Origin: Byssochlamys sp. IMV 00236
Taxonomy: Eukaryota; Ascomycota; Eurotiomycetes; Eurotiales; Thermoascaceae
Reading direction: 5' to 3'
Assembly (NCBI GenBank): GCA_001931875.2
Contig: MSJH02000648.1
Location: forward strand, 124,001 to 188,000
Length of the DNA stretch: 64,000 bases
Made by a program: the position numbers and the translations under genes. Positions 1 through 12,754 of this stretch are shown piece by piece (the first letter of the stretch is position 1; each line of letters opens with the position of its first letter). Under the pieces are notes generated by a model. It did no database searches, was not told the DNA's origin, and saw only the letters and a program-made list of their open reading frames with translations.

Positions 1-66
1 TGAAATTAAAAGAGCACTCGGACCAGAACTACGAAAACTTCCTCAATTTCCACATGAACCAACAAT

Positions 67-1301
67 TCAGTGACGACTTGGGAACCTTCTCATCCTCTTC
101 ATTGAGGAGTTGAGACTTCCCGTCGCCGCATCAACCATGCCGTTCACCCATTGTTGTGGTGCAGTATCTTTCTCGTCTACGGTCTGATTCTTCACTGGGT
201 ACTTGGTCGACGCTACAGACGAGAGCGAGAGATGGTCAGTACAGAGCACTACCCCCAACATATTTCTCATGAATTTTACGAGAAAAGAAAAAGAAGAGGA
301 AAGCATACCAAAGCTTGCTGGCCAATAATTCTCGTAGATGTTCTCCCAATGGCCCGGCTCCGCCTCATACACTTCATGCATGATGCTGATATCACGATGC
401 TCCTTGATGGTCTTATTCCACCAATTCACACCAGCACTGTGAGATGGATTGTGTGCGAATTTGAGTAACCCATCCATGGAGCGGAAATAGTATATGTTCA
501 GAAGCTCACTGCCTGCGGCGCGGTCCGAGCTGGAGATCCATGATGAAGTTGTGAGATCTAGACGGGTCCCCGGGTTGTCAGGGAATTGTTTTTAGATGTT
601 GAAGTAGGTAGAAGGGGAAACAAAACTCACATCCATAATCCTCCCGGTTTGACTCGAGGTCTTTCATCATGTCGACAAAGTATGAGTTGATTTTCTGGAA
701 ACCAGGATAAAATATTCCAAGCGGACTAAAGCAGCCGCCGTATGTCAGCATTCTGGTTGTTGTATAGACATCAAACTCTGTAAAAAGAATCGTCATATAA
801 ACGTCCCTCCATCTCTTCAACAAGTGAACTAAGCGATGAGAGCAAACGTACTGATTAGTCCTCAAACCCAACAAAAGCACAACGACCGTCGCATTCGAAG
901 GCTTATCTCCAAAATTCCCATCTTCATCCGGGATCTGCGCCGTTGTTTTCCTTCCCACGGTCCCGTCCATGTATCGATTCTGTCGAAATCCATATATAAT
1001 CAAAACCATATCCAGAACGCGATACCCCAGAATAAATAGCGCAGGCAGAAAGCTCAGCACTGTTGGGAAGAGCCATGTGATCACTCCCTGGACTGCTGCT
1101 GCGGCAAGGAGCCAGCTCGAAGGGGAGAAGTTGTTATTGAGAATCTGCAGGCGGTTTGTGCATTAATTAAAAATAGGATTCTTTTCCCGAATGTTTGGCA
1201 AAGGAACGAATCGTACGGACCATTTTGAACCCGTCCTTTTTTGCGAAGACGGACTGGGGCCCCGTGTTCATCGGGGGGAAGATCGGTTTTAGGGCTGGCA
1301 T
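67..1301 (-). CDS. DUF4188 family protein (putative heme-type monooxygenase-like)
   Basis: Five exons on the minus strand: 1301-1221, 1144-852, 725-631, 557-309 and 212-67, giving 287 aa with all phases matching. What is seen: an N-terminal segment starting MPALKPIFPP; a hydrophobic, membrane-like stretch in exon 2 (TWLFPTVLSFLPALFILGYR); after splicing, the TNHPLGIFYPGF block; then YYFRSMDGLLKFAHNPSH and an HRDISIMHEVYEAEPGHWENIY block. This order is the fungal DUF4188 pattern, often annotated simply as monooxygenase and found both alone and in secondary-metabolite loci. The reaction is not established for the family, so I give no substrate. The donor of exon 1 (GTCCGT) fits GTNNGT but is not the commonest form. 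The start is the only ATG giving the conserved N-terminus. The frame is intact and nothing suggests a pseudogene. Confidence 0.83.
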
Positions 1302-2186
1302 GGTTGCAACGGAATTATATATCGTCGTAGATGCCAAACGCGAGAAATGGACAGCTATGTGAAGAATATCCGTTGCGAAGATCGAGACAGATTGGGCCTT
1401 CAATGAGGATGATATATTTGTGTGACAGGAGTACTGTCGCTGTATTTGAGAACAACAGCACTTCACCCTCAACCCAAGGATTAATGATATAAATAAGCTC
1501 TAGAGAAAAGAAGACCAAGCAAGGATCTATACGAGATTATATCTCTCTGCTTGCTCAGACTTGCTCTGTTCGCCGTCGGCCCCCATTCAGAGCGCAAAGA
1601 AATAAGCAATTGGCCCGAGTGCTGCCCCCCGCATTTAGGTAGTACATGTGTATTGCTCAAGTTCAGCCGCAAAAAGGTCTTACGGCCCTAATAAACGCCT
1701 CCATCTGCGGGAATTCTCTTTTACTCTTTCAACCTGTCAGTTGTGCTCAGGACTGGATCGTACGGCGCAATCGACGGCCATGTTCTCCCGTCGCAGAGTT
1801 GGATACTCCGTCTGCCGACTCGGGGAGTCGGAGGAATGCTCAGGTTACGGCCGTTGGTGTTGGTTGCGCTCCAACAATCGGACCCCAAAGCACAGGCAGA
1901 CGTGTTTGTTGATCCGATTGGGGGCTATTTTTAGGCTATGGTCTACGCCTCCATGATGCTGATTATGCATTCTGTAATTCCCTCGATGAAAAAGAATCGA
2001 TTCGATGCTATCATTTGCAGAACATCAACAGGAAGAGCACCCATCTATAGATATCACGCTGAGGCTATAACTACGGAAAACATGATGTCATCAGGCTTGC
2101 TGACGACCATCGACAACGAAGCGCCAGAAACACCTTTGCTCCCAGATAAACCAAGCAAATCAACAGAACCAGAATGATCCAACACA
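1302..2186. other. Intergenic region between DUF4188 gene and Neo1 gene
   Basis: About 0.9 kb holding the upstream region of the DUF4188 gene and the 3' flank of the Neo1-type ATPase gene. Several overlapping short open frames occur around 1640-2180 on the plus strand. None shows a family motif, splice pattern or codon bias that I trust. No other feature seen. Confidence 0.5.
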
Positions 2187-5100
2187 TTAGCCTCTAACCT
2201 TGCGGTAGCTTGGAGGGCTCCAGGCCCGCTTCACAAGCTTTCCGATCCAGACTGGGATCACCGACACCGCTGATACTACGACAACTCGCCAGACCCAGTC
2301 CAAAGTGATAACGTATGCGAGATCGAAGTAGTCTCCCAGGAACGGAACGCTGCCTGCATAAACCAGCGCCGTTCCAAGGATGCAGAAGATCATGACCGGG
2401 TGCCAGGTCGTCACAGCAATAGCCACCATCAGGAGTTCATTGAGAACCAATGCGGTGAATGACACGCTGATAAGTCGGGGACCACTAATAGCGCCGACAA
2501 GGATCTGCGAGAGACCCTGGATAACTGCACCCTGGTATACGGAGACCATAACCCACGTGAAGAAGGAACGGTAGCTCAGGCTTCGGCCGCTTTTCAGTTC
2601 TTTGTAAAGCTCGGGGTAAAGGTTCGCTAGTTCCTCGTCGACGTCACGGTCCAGAACAAGGGAGAAAACAGGGGCGTTGGTATATATCGTGGCGTAACCG
2701 ACCATAAGCCAGTTAACAAACAGACCTTTAGGATCGAAGTGGCTAGCGATGCTGTACATAGTCTGACATGCGCTGATGACAAGCCCACGATGCATGATGA
2801 ATTGTGCCAACTTCGCCGAGCGTTTATAGGAGTTCCGCCCGTGCCACACCAGCAGTTTAGTGACATGATGAAACTGCGTTATGCTAAAGTCCGCGGCCAA
2901 GGAGGCTTGTCGACCTTCCTTGCCCACAATACCGATACCAACATCCGCAGACTGGATCATGGAGACATCATTACCTCCATCACCAATGCAGCAAATGCGC
3001 TTTTTAGTATGCTGTCGGATCAGGTCTGCAATTTCTGCTTTCTGAGTCGGGGAGCATCGACAGGCAATCACAGCGGGCAGGCGGACGGCGACAATAATAA
3101 ATGCAGACCGATACTGGGTCAACATCAGAGATAGTGATTCACCATCGATGAGAAGACATGCATCAGTCTTGTTTCGAAGGAAATCAAGAGTTTCCTGAGC
3201 GACGGACTTTTCTTTCAGTTTGGCAACAGTATGAATGTACTGGCCTCGAGCAACCAATTTTGCTGAAACAGCAACACAGCGTGCAGTCTCGACTTTGTCA
3301 CCAGTCAGCATCCATATTTTAACGCCAGCATTGCGCAGAAGCTCAAGAGATGGCTTCACGTCTTTTTGTAGACGGTCTTCAACACCAGTCACACCTAGAA
3401 GTTCAAGATCGCGCTCGAGATGCTGGCCAACAACCTTGGCCATCCCGACGTCCCGACCATGAAGGGCTAGGGATGCTTCCTTGTAGCTTGCAGAAAAGGC
3501 CTGGTATTGCTGAAAGGAAAGCCGTTTCCTGCCAACGACGAGAGTTCGCAGACCTTCTCTGGCCATATTTGCTGTTTCCTCATCCAGCCAGTCATTGGCC
3601 GCAACTATAGAAGACATAACAGTATCTGCACCTTTCTGATAGAACCATATCTCGGGGTCATCCTTGGAGAGATCTTGCTGACCGACAGTATTTTCAAATC
3701 GGACTATGATACCCATGCGTTTGCTATCGGAAGTGAAGGGGAAAACATCCAAGATACGGACGCGTACAACCACATTATTCGTGTGAGTAGACTCGAGAAC
3801 GATCCTTTGGCGGTCGCGATACGCCAGTCGAAGACCAACTTCCTCAGTATACTTCACGATGGCAATCTCATCGGGGGATGAAGCCTGGTAACTAGTAACT
3901 TTTCGGCCATCTTCTTCGTCAGTTGTCGGAGTGACGTTATGGCACAGAGCCAAGGCAAGGATAATATCTCGAACACGAGATCCTATCTCTCTGCGCGTTC
4001 GTGTAGCACCGCCCGCCCCAGCATGAGCGCCAAATACCGATGATGGTGTGATCAATACTGGCGGTGCCCCGTTACCCGTAGGGGTCCCGGAGAAACCCTG
4101 TTGGATATAAGAAGCAACTTCCTCCATTGCCTCATTTGCGTATGAAACAGTTCCAACATGGATCTTTTTCAATTCCATTTCGTTTTGCGTTAGTGTTCCC
4201 GTCTTATCTGACAGTAGATATTCTATCCGCCCCAGATCTTCGGGGATGGTACTAGTTCTGACAACTGTTCCAGGGATATCTTTGTCGCGCTCGATAAAAC
4301 GGCCGTAGACGGACTTCGCCATATCAAGGTTGACCCGCAGACTCATGGGAATAATGGTCGAGAAGAGAATCAGGTAGATCATGATCGCGATATACCATTC
4401 TTTGTCGTTAGTGGGTTGGAATCCCTCTAAAGCAACCAAGATGATGGATAATAGAAAGGTTAATACGCATAGTATCTTGGTTAGACTGTTGATTTCATAT
4501 TCCAGTAAGCCCACCTTAGACCTAGAAGGCGACGTTGATAACGCCGACCGCGTCTGCGATCCCGTGTATATGATAACCGCTAAGGTCGTGGTGTTCGATG
4601 CAATGACAGTGTTCGCCCAGGCAGTGTTGTCGATTGTCAAGGGGGCAGAAGTGTTCCGTGATGGCTCACCGCCTTGGTCACCGTCGGTATCCGCCCCAGG
4701 AGATGCAGAGTTCCTGGACTTGTCGATATGAGGGTCATAGGCAGCACCACCGGGCTGCATTAGCTCAATCGTACCCACGAATTTGTTAACGTCCTTTTCA
4801 GGAGGACCAGCGGTGACCTTCAGTCGCGGGTAATCGCTGAGGAGGAGACCTTGTGAGAGTGTGGAAGGAACACGTAATTTCCAGTCTGTCTCTCCGTCAA
4901 GCTGATCGGTCCGAATGAACGTATCATTGGTTGCATCTGTTGAGGTGGAAGAGACGGCCGCGATGGCGTTGTCGAGTGTTGAGCCTTGCGCATCTACCGG
5001 GGAATTTGTGATAGCTGCATCAATGAGATCCGACACAGGTTCCTGTGCAGCCTCGGAGGTGGACTCTTGGGACTCAGATGCGGATGCGTCGTTCAGTGTG

Positions 5101-6116
5101 CTTTTCAAGATGACCACATCGGCAGGCAGACGCTGATCCTTACGGAGCTTGAGAATGTCGCCTACTTTAAGATCGCGGGATTTCTTCTTGATCTCGTACA
5201 GTTTGGAGCTGTCAACTTCGGGGCTCTGGGCAGCTGACAGCACTCGCGCATGGCCCCGGGCGACTGGTCGGCCGAAAGACAAAACCGTGAACTCCTCCGC
5301 ATTCGCCTCTGCGTCCCTTCTTCGACGCCCTATGTCATCAAGAGCTTCCTTACCGAGTGATATGGAGACAACGAAGGCAAGAGGCGCAATGTAGGTCGAT
5401 AGATATCCAATTCGCAGAATCGGGATGATTTGCGAAAGGGCAATGAGAAGGAAATAAATGTTGAAGAAGAAGGAGAACTCATTGTACAACGTGCGAGGCA
5501 GGAAGCTCCACGGGGTATATTTTGCATTCGAGACGACGTTCGCAGGGAATTTGGTCTTCTGGGCTTGTCCTACTAGGACTTCCCGCGAAGGTGCATCTTC
5601 AGGAGCGCTCTCAGCAGCATCCTGGTTACTGAATGGGAGATGTGATGCGTTTGTCGCTTTGAAACTAGGGAGGCGGAATCGGCCGATTCGCGTGGTGGAC
5701 GGTTCGTCGTGTATCGACGGGCGCAGGCCACCACGAGTAGAACTGCGCAGAAGAGGTGCATCGTCCTCTGGGAAGTTGTTCGAGCTTCCAGACACTCGGC
5801 CAGTCTCGTCACCTTGTTCCTCCAACAAGGCGTCCAGGTCGTCCTCTGATTCACGGCGCTGATGTCGTCCCCAAAGACGACCCCTACCCCCTACCCGTAA
5901 GTTTCTGAGAGCAATGCCGTCTCCATAACCTCTCCGCTTCCCAGCATTATTCCCAGGTTGTCTGAAGGTATGGGAAATACCCTCCGCCTCAGGATCCAGC
6001 TCCTCTAAGTCGAGATCATCCTCCGAACCGGAGTCGCCGGGCACGCTGGCGCTGTCAATCGAATGCAGGTGTTCAGCGGACAAAGACATGGTCTGAAAGT
6101 CTGTGACCACATTCAT
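2187..6116 (-). CDS. neo1: Neo1-type P4-ATPase, phospholipid flippase
   Basis: Single-exon frame of 1309 aa. It encodes a type IV P-type ATPase that moves aminophospholipids to the cytosolic leaflet in Golgi/endosomal membranes; yeast Neo1 is essential for this and works without a Cdc50 subunit. Visible motifs: DQLDGETDWKLR at about 404-415 (actuator), the phosphorylation loop SDKTGTLTQNE with the catalytic Asp at about 637, MLTGDK at about 936-941, and the hinge GDGGNDVSMI from about 1045. Hydrophobic helices lie around 209-255, 548-600 and in the last 200 residues. The N-terminal 190 residues are acidic and low-complexity. A Ser/Thr/Ala-rich insert (about 340-400) sits before the DGET motif. 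The exact start could also be MSLSAEH, nine codons on. The Neo1/ATP9 subgroup assignment rests on overall sequence resemblance; the P4 family call itself is certain. Confidence 0.93.
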   Translation of the reverse strand: MNVVTDFQTMSLSAEHLHSIDSASVPGDSGSEDDLDLEELDPEAEGISHTFRQPGNNAGKRRGYGDGIALRNLRVGGRGRLWGRHQRRESEDDLDALLEEQGDETGRVSGSSNNFPEDDAPLLRSSTRGGLRPSIHDEPSTTRIGRFRLPSFKATNASHLPFSNQDAAESAPEDAPSREVLVGQAQKTKFPANVVSNAKYTPWSFLPRTLYNEFSFFFNIYFLLIALSQIIPILRIGYLSTYIAPLAFVVSISLGKEALDDIGRRRRDAEANAEEFTVLSFGRPVARGHARVLSAAQSPEVDSSKLYEIKKKSRDLKVGDILKLRKDQRLPADVVILKSTLNDASASESQESTSEAAQEPVSDLIDAAITNSPVDAQGSTLDNAIAAVSSTSTDATNDTFIRTDQLDGETDWKLRVPSTLSQGLLLSDYPRLKVTAGPPEKDVNKFVGTIELMQPGGAAYDPHIDKSRNSASPGADTDGDQGGEPSRNTSAPLTIDNTAWANTVIASNTTTLAVIIYTGSQTRSALSTSPSRSKVGLLEYEINSLTKILCVLTFLLSIILVALEGFQPTNDKEWYIAIMIYLILFSTIIPMSLRVNLDMAKSVYGRFIERDKDIPGTVVRTSTIPEDLGRIEYLLSDKTGTLTQNEMELKKIHVGTVSYANEAMEEVASYIQQGFSGTPTGNGAPPVLITPSSVFGAHAGAGGATRTRREIGSRVRDIILALALCHNVTPTTDEEDGRKVTSYQASSPDEIAIVKYTEEVGLRLAYRDRQRIVLESTHTNNVVVRVRILDVFPFTSDSKRMGIIVRFENTVGQQDLSKDDPEIWFYQKGADTVMSSIVAANDWLDEETANMAREGLRTLVVGRKRLSFQQYQAFSASYKEASLALHGRDVGMAKVVGQHLERDLELLGVTGVEDRLQKDVKPSLELLRNAGVKIWMLTGDKVETARCVAVSAKLVARGQYIHTVAKLKEKSVAQETLDFLRNKTDACLLIDGESLSLMLTQYRSAFIIVAVRLPAVIACRCSPTQKAEIADLIRQHTKKRICCIGDGGNDVSMIQSADVGIGIVGKEGRQASLAADFSITQFHHVTKLLVWHGRNSYKRSAKLAQFIMHRGLVISACQTMYSIASHFDPKGLFVNWLMVGYATIYTNAPVFSLVLDRDVDEELANLYPELYKELKSGRSLSYRSFFTWVMVSVYQGAVIQGLSQILVGAISGPRLISVSFTALVLNELLMVAIAVTTWHPVMIFCILGTALVYAGSVPFLGDYFDLAYVITLDWVWRVVVVSAVSVIPVWIGKLVKRAWSPPSYRKVRG

Positions 6117-7280
6117 CCAAAACCAAATTGTTTATACAAGACGCATGCTCGCATATCATGTCAGGTCGAGTAGCAGTGTAGAGAGTTCCAGAGGATCATC
6201 GCGTATGGTTCCGTAGGGAGGCGCGACAGGCAGCTATGCTTGTGAGCAAATAGGAGGAAAACTCAGCTCAACGGAGATGAAAGCCAGAACGAAAATTTAT
6301 TCGCTAGTCAATCTTCTCACCATAGACGAAAATGATGTTTTGGAAGCCGGAATTATCGCGGTAGATACCCATGTAGTGTTTCAGTCAAGCACTGCCTGGC
6401 CATCTGGTGCTGCCACCAGATGTGTAACTGCGGGCCAGTCACGTGCGATACCGGCCGGATCGAAGCCACGTCTCGAGACTTCTTTGGGTTGTGGCGCAGC
6501 CATTCAAGTCGCGTTGCATTTACACTGTGCGCTCTCTATAGAGCGCAATTTTTATATTTGAGCATAATTATTCCAGGAATATGAGCATTATCAAGTACTA
6601 GATACCATCGCCAAAGAAACTAGCTCAGATGGTGGATGGTACCCGTATGTTTGGCATGGAGATCCATACTGTACTGTACATACTCGTAGGTAGTCTAGAA
6701 ACAAAACGTCATTCAACTACACCACAAGAAGCTGCAGCACAACTGCAAACCTGGCACTAGCCGTGACAAACACCATCGCTCAAAGTGTTCTTTATATAGT
6801 TACAACCAATATTTATGTAAGCCCCAAGGGCTCTGAGCAACCTGGCCTGTTTCACAGCTGTCTTACCATAGATCGGTCAAGACATCATCTGCGCACGTGA
6901 CTGCGGCAAAGGATAGCTGGCCATCTCCGGACGGAACAATATGAAGCCGCCAGCGCGTCCCGTACTCCAGGCCCCGGAGTCTCAAACGGCGTCAAGCTGG
7001 CCAGTGGTCTCGGTCCAGAATCTCACGGGCATGCGATACGCCATTGTCTCTCCGTCATGACCGTGCGCAGATTGTGTCTTCATTAACTGAGAAAGACAGA
7101 TTAGTGTGTTTCTGCTTGTCCTTTTCCTTCTTGTTCCATGTGTACAGTATAAGTGAGTCGCCATTACGTTGATGTTGCCATCATCGCCTTACCGCCCCTG
7201 AGCGTTTGGGAAGTCTATGAGACTGACAAGATGGCAGTAGCTTTGATCTCTTCTTTGTTCGATACCTCAGGGAAGGCACC
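6117..7280. promoter_or_regulatory. Divergent promoter region of neo1 and sec16
   Basis: About 1.16 kb between two divergently transcribed genes, so it must hold both promoters and 5' leaders. A plus-strand 94-codon frame (6277-6561) and a few shorter ones occur; none has a recognisable motif. No confident TATA or named operator could be picked out by eye. Confidence 0.5.
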
Positions 7281-10200
7281 ATGTCCAGCAGCAATGGAAA
7301 TGGCGCGTCTGCAGTCGCGCCCGACGCTTCGTGGAATCCCGCCCTCCGAGCGGAGACGGCAGAGGACCATCCTCTGCCGTCTGCGGAATCGACCAGTTTA
7401 CACTTGAGCGCAAAGAAATCTGCACCGGAGATTTCAGATAATCTGTCAGAGAGACATAACGCACCAGAGGCTTCGGATGAGAATGGTGTTGTGCCCACGA
7501 TCGACCATGGTGGTTCTGATAGTCCGGTTCAGAATCCCATTGAAGGCGGAAATGGGCACACTCACGCAGAGTCTGAATCGAGCACAACACCCCAGGAAAA
7601 TAACGAGCCTGGGATATCGTCTGCCAATGCCACCGGAGATTCTGGAGAGAAACGCGCGGATGGATTTGATTGGGGCGATGACGAGACGGCTTCCGCTTTC
7701 GATTCTATCGGTGCTTCTACAGGGCATGCTCAAGGCGAGGAGACGAATGGTTTGACGAATTCGGATTCAGTTTTGGCAGAGTCTGCTGTTCCGAAGGAGG
7801 ATGTTGCTGCCACGGAGTTGGCTACCGACCCAGAAGAGCCCGCTGCGAGCGAGCAGACACACCTGCCAATGTCTCAGACTACGAATGGGGAAACCCGGGA
7901 GAAAGAGAACGCCTATTGGAATGAGTCGGGGAACGGTGCCACAGATTCAGAAGACGACTTCTTTGATCAGTTGAGGACGCAGACCAAACCAATCTACGTA
8001 CCTCCAGAAGCTGAAACTCGATATGAAGAGGGCATCCCTCTCGTGGAGGATCTGCCTGAGACACCGGTCTCGCCAGAAGCCAAAAGGGGCAGCCGATTAT
8101 CCAAGATTTTTGACGATGATTATGAAGGTGATGACTTCTTTAGCTCTGCGCAGAAGTCCTCTGTTCCAGAAGTGGTTCCTCCTCCTGTCAAGCGCAAGGA
8201 CACGTCGGAGGTATTAGGTTCTATGGACTTTTCTAGGGATGAAGAAAGTAGTGAGAGTCCAGCACCGTTTTTGCAACCTCCTGATGGAGAAAATACTCAG
8301 TCTATCCAAAAGACATCATCTGAGGAGGACCTTGCTGCTCGATGGCAAGCTGAATTGGATGACGACGACTTGTTGATAGATGACGATCTCGCTGGAAATA
8401 CTCCGGCAGCTACACAACCAGTTCCGGAACCTACACCTTCCAATGATATCCAACCAGCGAGTCAAAACACAGGTTACTGGCCTCAGCAAGGTTTTGCCGA
8501 CTCTCAAGTCAAGCCGAATCTATACACGCCTCATCAACCATCGATATCAGAGCTGACACAGGGTTTACCTCTGCCGACATACGGGCAGGGAAGCAGTCCC
8601 TTTGTTCCACCGGCATATTCCAATCAGCCCCAACCGGCAGCTACTGGGGAGAAAGCTGAAAGCTTCGTACATCGCTCAAAGGAGGGCTATAAATCCCCTT
8701 ATGACATCCCAGTCGACCTGACACGTCCAAGGAGGGCGGTTAAAACGCCTAAGCCCGTGGTCGTGTCGCCGGTTACTGCCACATCTGCGGCTACTGCCAT
8801 GCCCCCTCCTCCTCCCAGGAGCAGTAGCATTACTAGTATGCCGCCTCCACCGGCAGCGACGCCGCCGGCACCACCAGTGACGGCGCCCAAAAATTTCTAT
8901 GAAGAGCTTCCTCCGCCCTCGAAGTCTCGTCCAGCAAGCAGAGGTAGATATACTCCACAGCCTGCTGCTGCTTCAACTGCTGTACCTTCACCGCCAGTGG
9001 CTGTACCGCCTTCTGCGCCTTTGTCTTCAGCCCCTCCCCGCCCCGCTACCGATTCATACGCGTCTAAGCTTCAACAGCCCGAACGCATAGATCCGTATGC
9101 TACTCTTCCTGTCCCGAGTGCTCCTTCGGCAGGGCCCGGTGCCGCCTCGAGATACTCGCCCCAGCCTCCTGGACAACTAGCGGCCAAACCTCCACCATCT
9201 CCGAGATACTCCCCCGCTCCGCCTCCTCAGTCTACTGCGCCACCTGCTCGCAATCGCTATGCTTCTCAACCAGCAGGTGTTGGCCCTCAGTCGAACGTCT
9301 TGCCCTTCCAGCCGCGCACGTCAAGCCCCCTCGCTCATCATGAGAGAAATGCGTATCGACCTCAAGCCTCCTTTGAAGTACCAGAAGCACAACAGGAAAG
9401 TGTATCACCTCCTCTCCTGCAGCGAGGGCAGACTCCCGAGCACCTCAATTCTCCGGTGCCCTCCCAGCAGATGTCTCCCTCTAGCAACCGATATGCACCT
9501 CCAACCTACGTCAATGAGTTTGCAGGGCGAGTCGAACCGGAGCCGCAGCCGCAACCGCAACATATACCTCAGTCAAGGATTCCCTCGCAGCTGCCTGCGC
9601 CTGCTAATGATGTGCAGTTCGCCCCTCCCCGGAGGTCAATTACACAGTCTCCCGGGAGACAGCTAGCTGGTCCAAGTCTGTCAATGACTACGACTGAGCC
9701 ATTCCAAAGACCTGCTTCTGTGCATGATCCTAGCTCCCCAACAAAAAGTGTTAATCCGTATGCTGCCTCTGCGCGAACATTGCCGCAGCAGCTTCAGTTC
9801 ATACCTCCAACCGATGACCAGCAATTAGATCCTCTTGAACGCTGGAAGGGAGCCCCTATCATCGGCTTTGGCTTCGGAGGCGGTGTCACTACGTGCTTTC
9901 CTAAACATATTCCTCGATACACAGCTGGAAGTCTCGCACCACAGATTAAGCCTACGCCTGGGGAGGTGAAGATACGTCAATTTCGTGATATCTTGCCACC
10001 TGCGGAAAATATAGTACAGTACCCGGGCCCTCTGAAATCGAAGTCAAAGAAGAAGGAGGTCATTGCTTGGTTATCAAGCAAGATCGCTGAGTTCGAGAAC
10101 TCTGGCATCTCGGAGGCTTCTCGTCTGCACCCGGAGCCTGACAAACGCCATGAAGAGAAAGTACTCCTTTGGAAGATAGTCAGACTCCTCGTGGAACATG

Positions 10201-12754
10201 ATGGCACTTTAGAAGGATCGCCTGATATTCAAAAATCCATCCGCAGTGTTCTGTTCCCGGGTCTCGAAACCTCTGAGACCGAGCAGCCATATAGCAGTGA
10301 TCTCAATGCATCTGGCATATATCAGCCCACTGGGTCGTCTTCTCAGCCTGATGCTGTGGATCCCGTGACTCTCCAGAAAATTCGAAATGACCTTCTTGCT
10401 GGCGAGCGGGAGAAGGCAGTCTGGAATGCGGTGGACGGCCGTCTATGGGGCCACGCAATGCTGATTTCGTCGACGCTGGACCGGTCTGTCTGGAGACAGG
10501 TGGTCCAAGAATTTGTTAGAAGAGAAGTGCGCTCTGCTGGCCCCCATAGTGAATCTCTCGCGGCACTCTATGAGATATTCGCAGGAAACCTCGAGGAGAG
10601 CATAGACGAACTGGTCCCTCCTTCCGCTCGGGCAGGTTTGCAGATGGTGAGCAAACTAGATGGCCAGGGGCCTGCCAAGAATGCGCTTGATGGTCTAGAT
10701 AGCTGGCGTGATACTTTAGGACTGGTCTTGGGAAACCGCAGTGCCGATGACTATCAAGCCCTGGTTGCGTTGGGTCGACTACTTGCCTCCTACGGTCGCA
10801 CAGAAGCTTCTCATATATGCTACATATTTTCGCAAGCCATGTCACCTCTCCAATTATTCGGCGGCGTGGACGATCCGCAGGCAAATGTTGTACTTCTTGG
10901 AGCTGACCACCGCCAATTTCCTACTACCTTCTTCCTTGATGAAGATGCGGTTCTTCTGACGGAGGTTTACGAGTTCGCTACAGCAGTGCTGAAAAATTCC
11001 CCGGTTGCCGTTCTGCCACATCTTCAGGCATTCAAAATTCAATATGCGACGGCTTTGGTCGACAGTGGACGAAAGGCAGAAGCGCAACAATACTGTGATG
11101 CAATCGCAGCTACCTTGAAGGCGAGCACGAAACCTTCCCATTATTACCACCAGCGCCTATTCTCGGAACTCGACGAATTGTCCACCCGCCTCAGGCAAGC
11201 GCCTGCTGAAGGTGGTTCGTCTTGGATATCGAAGCCCAGTATGGAGAAGGTGTCGGGATCTATGTGGGCCAAGTTCAACAGCTTCGTTGCTGGAGACGAC
11301 AGTGAAACCGCTCCAAACGGCTCTCCTAAACCAGGTGAGGATATCGGGCCTTTCGCCAAGGTTACTGGTACTCCGACCGTGAGCCGCTCTCCGTCGGTGT
11401 CGGATCTGTACGGATCTTATCCTGCGTCAGCGCCGCAGCCTATTCCAAGTACGTCATCACGATATGCTCCGGGTAATCAGTATGCCCCGAATGGGTCTCC
11501 TGAACAGTATCGTGCAAGATCATCCCTGGACTCTCAGCGTTCTCCGTCCTTCGGCTTCCCGTTTGGTCAACGACGTGGCTCGCAGGAGCCATCTACCCCA
11601 GGCGATACCAGTTCATATCAGGGCGGGGCTTTCAATCCTTATGGCTCGCCGGCTACTTTCGGCTACCAGGCTACTCCCCCACAGTCATCTTACATGCCTC
11701 TAGCGCCAGTAGAGGAGGACTTGGCCTCCCAAACGTATCCACAACAAGGTGTCAGCTCACGACAGTCTTCGATGTCGGGTGGTTATAATCCAGGTCACAC
11801 TTTCCGCCAGAATTCGTTTGGACAACCCCTTCATCCCCAAGAGCCTGCCGGTTACCCGGTAGCAAGTTCTACCTATGAACCTCCATCTGGCGGTACATAC
11901 GAACCTCCGTCATATGAACCGGAAGGCACAACGACTCCGGAAGACCAGGCCGAGTCACCTGTTGAGAAGCCGAAGAAAAAGTCCTTTATCGATGACGACG
12001 ATGATGATGACCTGGCCGCTCGCGCGGAAGCACTCAAGAAGGCCGAAAAGGAGAGAAAAGATCGTGAGGCGGATGAGGCGTTCAGGAGAGCTGCCGAAGC
12101 TGATGGTAAGATCTACGCCAAGTCTTCTGTTTGAAAAACCCCTTTACTAATATAATTACTATAGCCAAAAAGCCTGCGCAATCCGGCAAGAAAGGTTGGT
12201 TCGGCGGTTGGTTCGCAGGGAGGAGGGACAGCGAGACTTCTAACGGTGGTGGTCCCATCCGCGCAAAGCTCGGCGAGGAAAATTCCTTCTATTACGACCC
12301 CAATTTAAAGAAATGGGTCAACAAGAAGGATCCTAACAGCGCCAATACCGCGACGCAAGCAACACCACCGCCGCCCAAGGGGCCTGCTCCGCAGAGCAGA
12401 GCCTCCAGCTCTGGCAGTGGTGCTGCCCCTACTGGTCCCCAAGCGCCTTCAAGCGGTCCAGCATTTGCGGCTTCTATGACACCCCCTTCGGTCGCCCCGC
12501 TACGCTCCGGCAGTCCAGCTACACCGTCGCTGGCTACGCCTCCAAATTCTTTGCCACGATCCTTGTCATACGGTGCAGCAGCGAACTCGACGCCTCCTGC
12601 GGGCTCTGGCCTCGCGCCACCCTCTCGACCGTCCACTTCACTAAGCAATGCTAGCTCGATAGATGATTTGCTTGGGGCCCCGCAACCCCGAAAGGGAGGT
12701 ACTGCCAGGGGAAAGAAGAAGGGAAGAGGCTACGTCGATGTCATGGCGAAATGA
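7281..12754 (+). CDS. sec16: Sec16, COPII coat assembly scaffold
   Basis: Two exons, 7281-12105 and 12165-12754, joined by a 59-nt GTAAGA...TATAG intron; the product is 1804 aa. Sec16 organises ER exit sites, binds Sec23, Sec13 and Sar1, and scaffolds COPII vesicle budding on the ER membrane. What is seen: a long disordered acidic N-terminus with repeated WGDDE/EDDFFDQL-like patches; a Pro-rich middle (about 480-830); a conserved central domain from about 850 (RWKGAPIIGFGFGGGVTTCFP) through the helical ACE1-type region to about 1330; a Ser/Tyr-rich linker; an Asp run (eight residues) and a charged coiled stretch; then, across the intron, the conserved C-terminal block with KKGWFGGWF and NSFYYDPNLKKWVNKK. 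The C-terminus ends in basic GKKKGRGYVDVMAK. Without splicing the frame would stop eight codons after the donor and lose the C-terminal domain, so the intron is needed. Confidence 0.94.
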
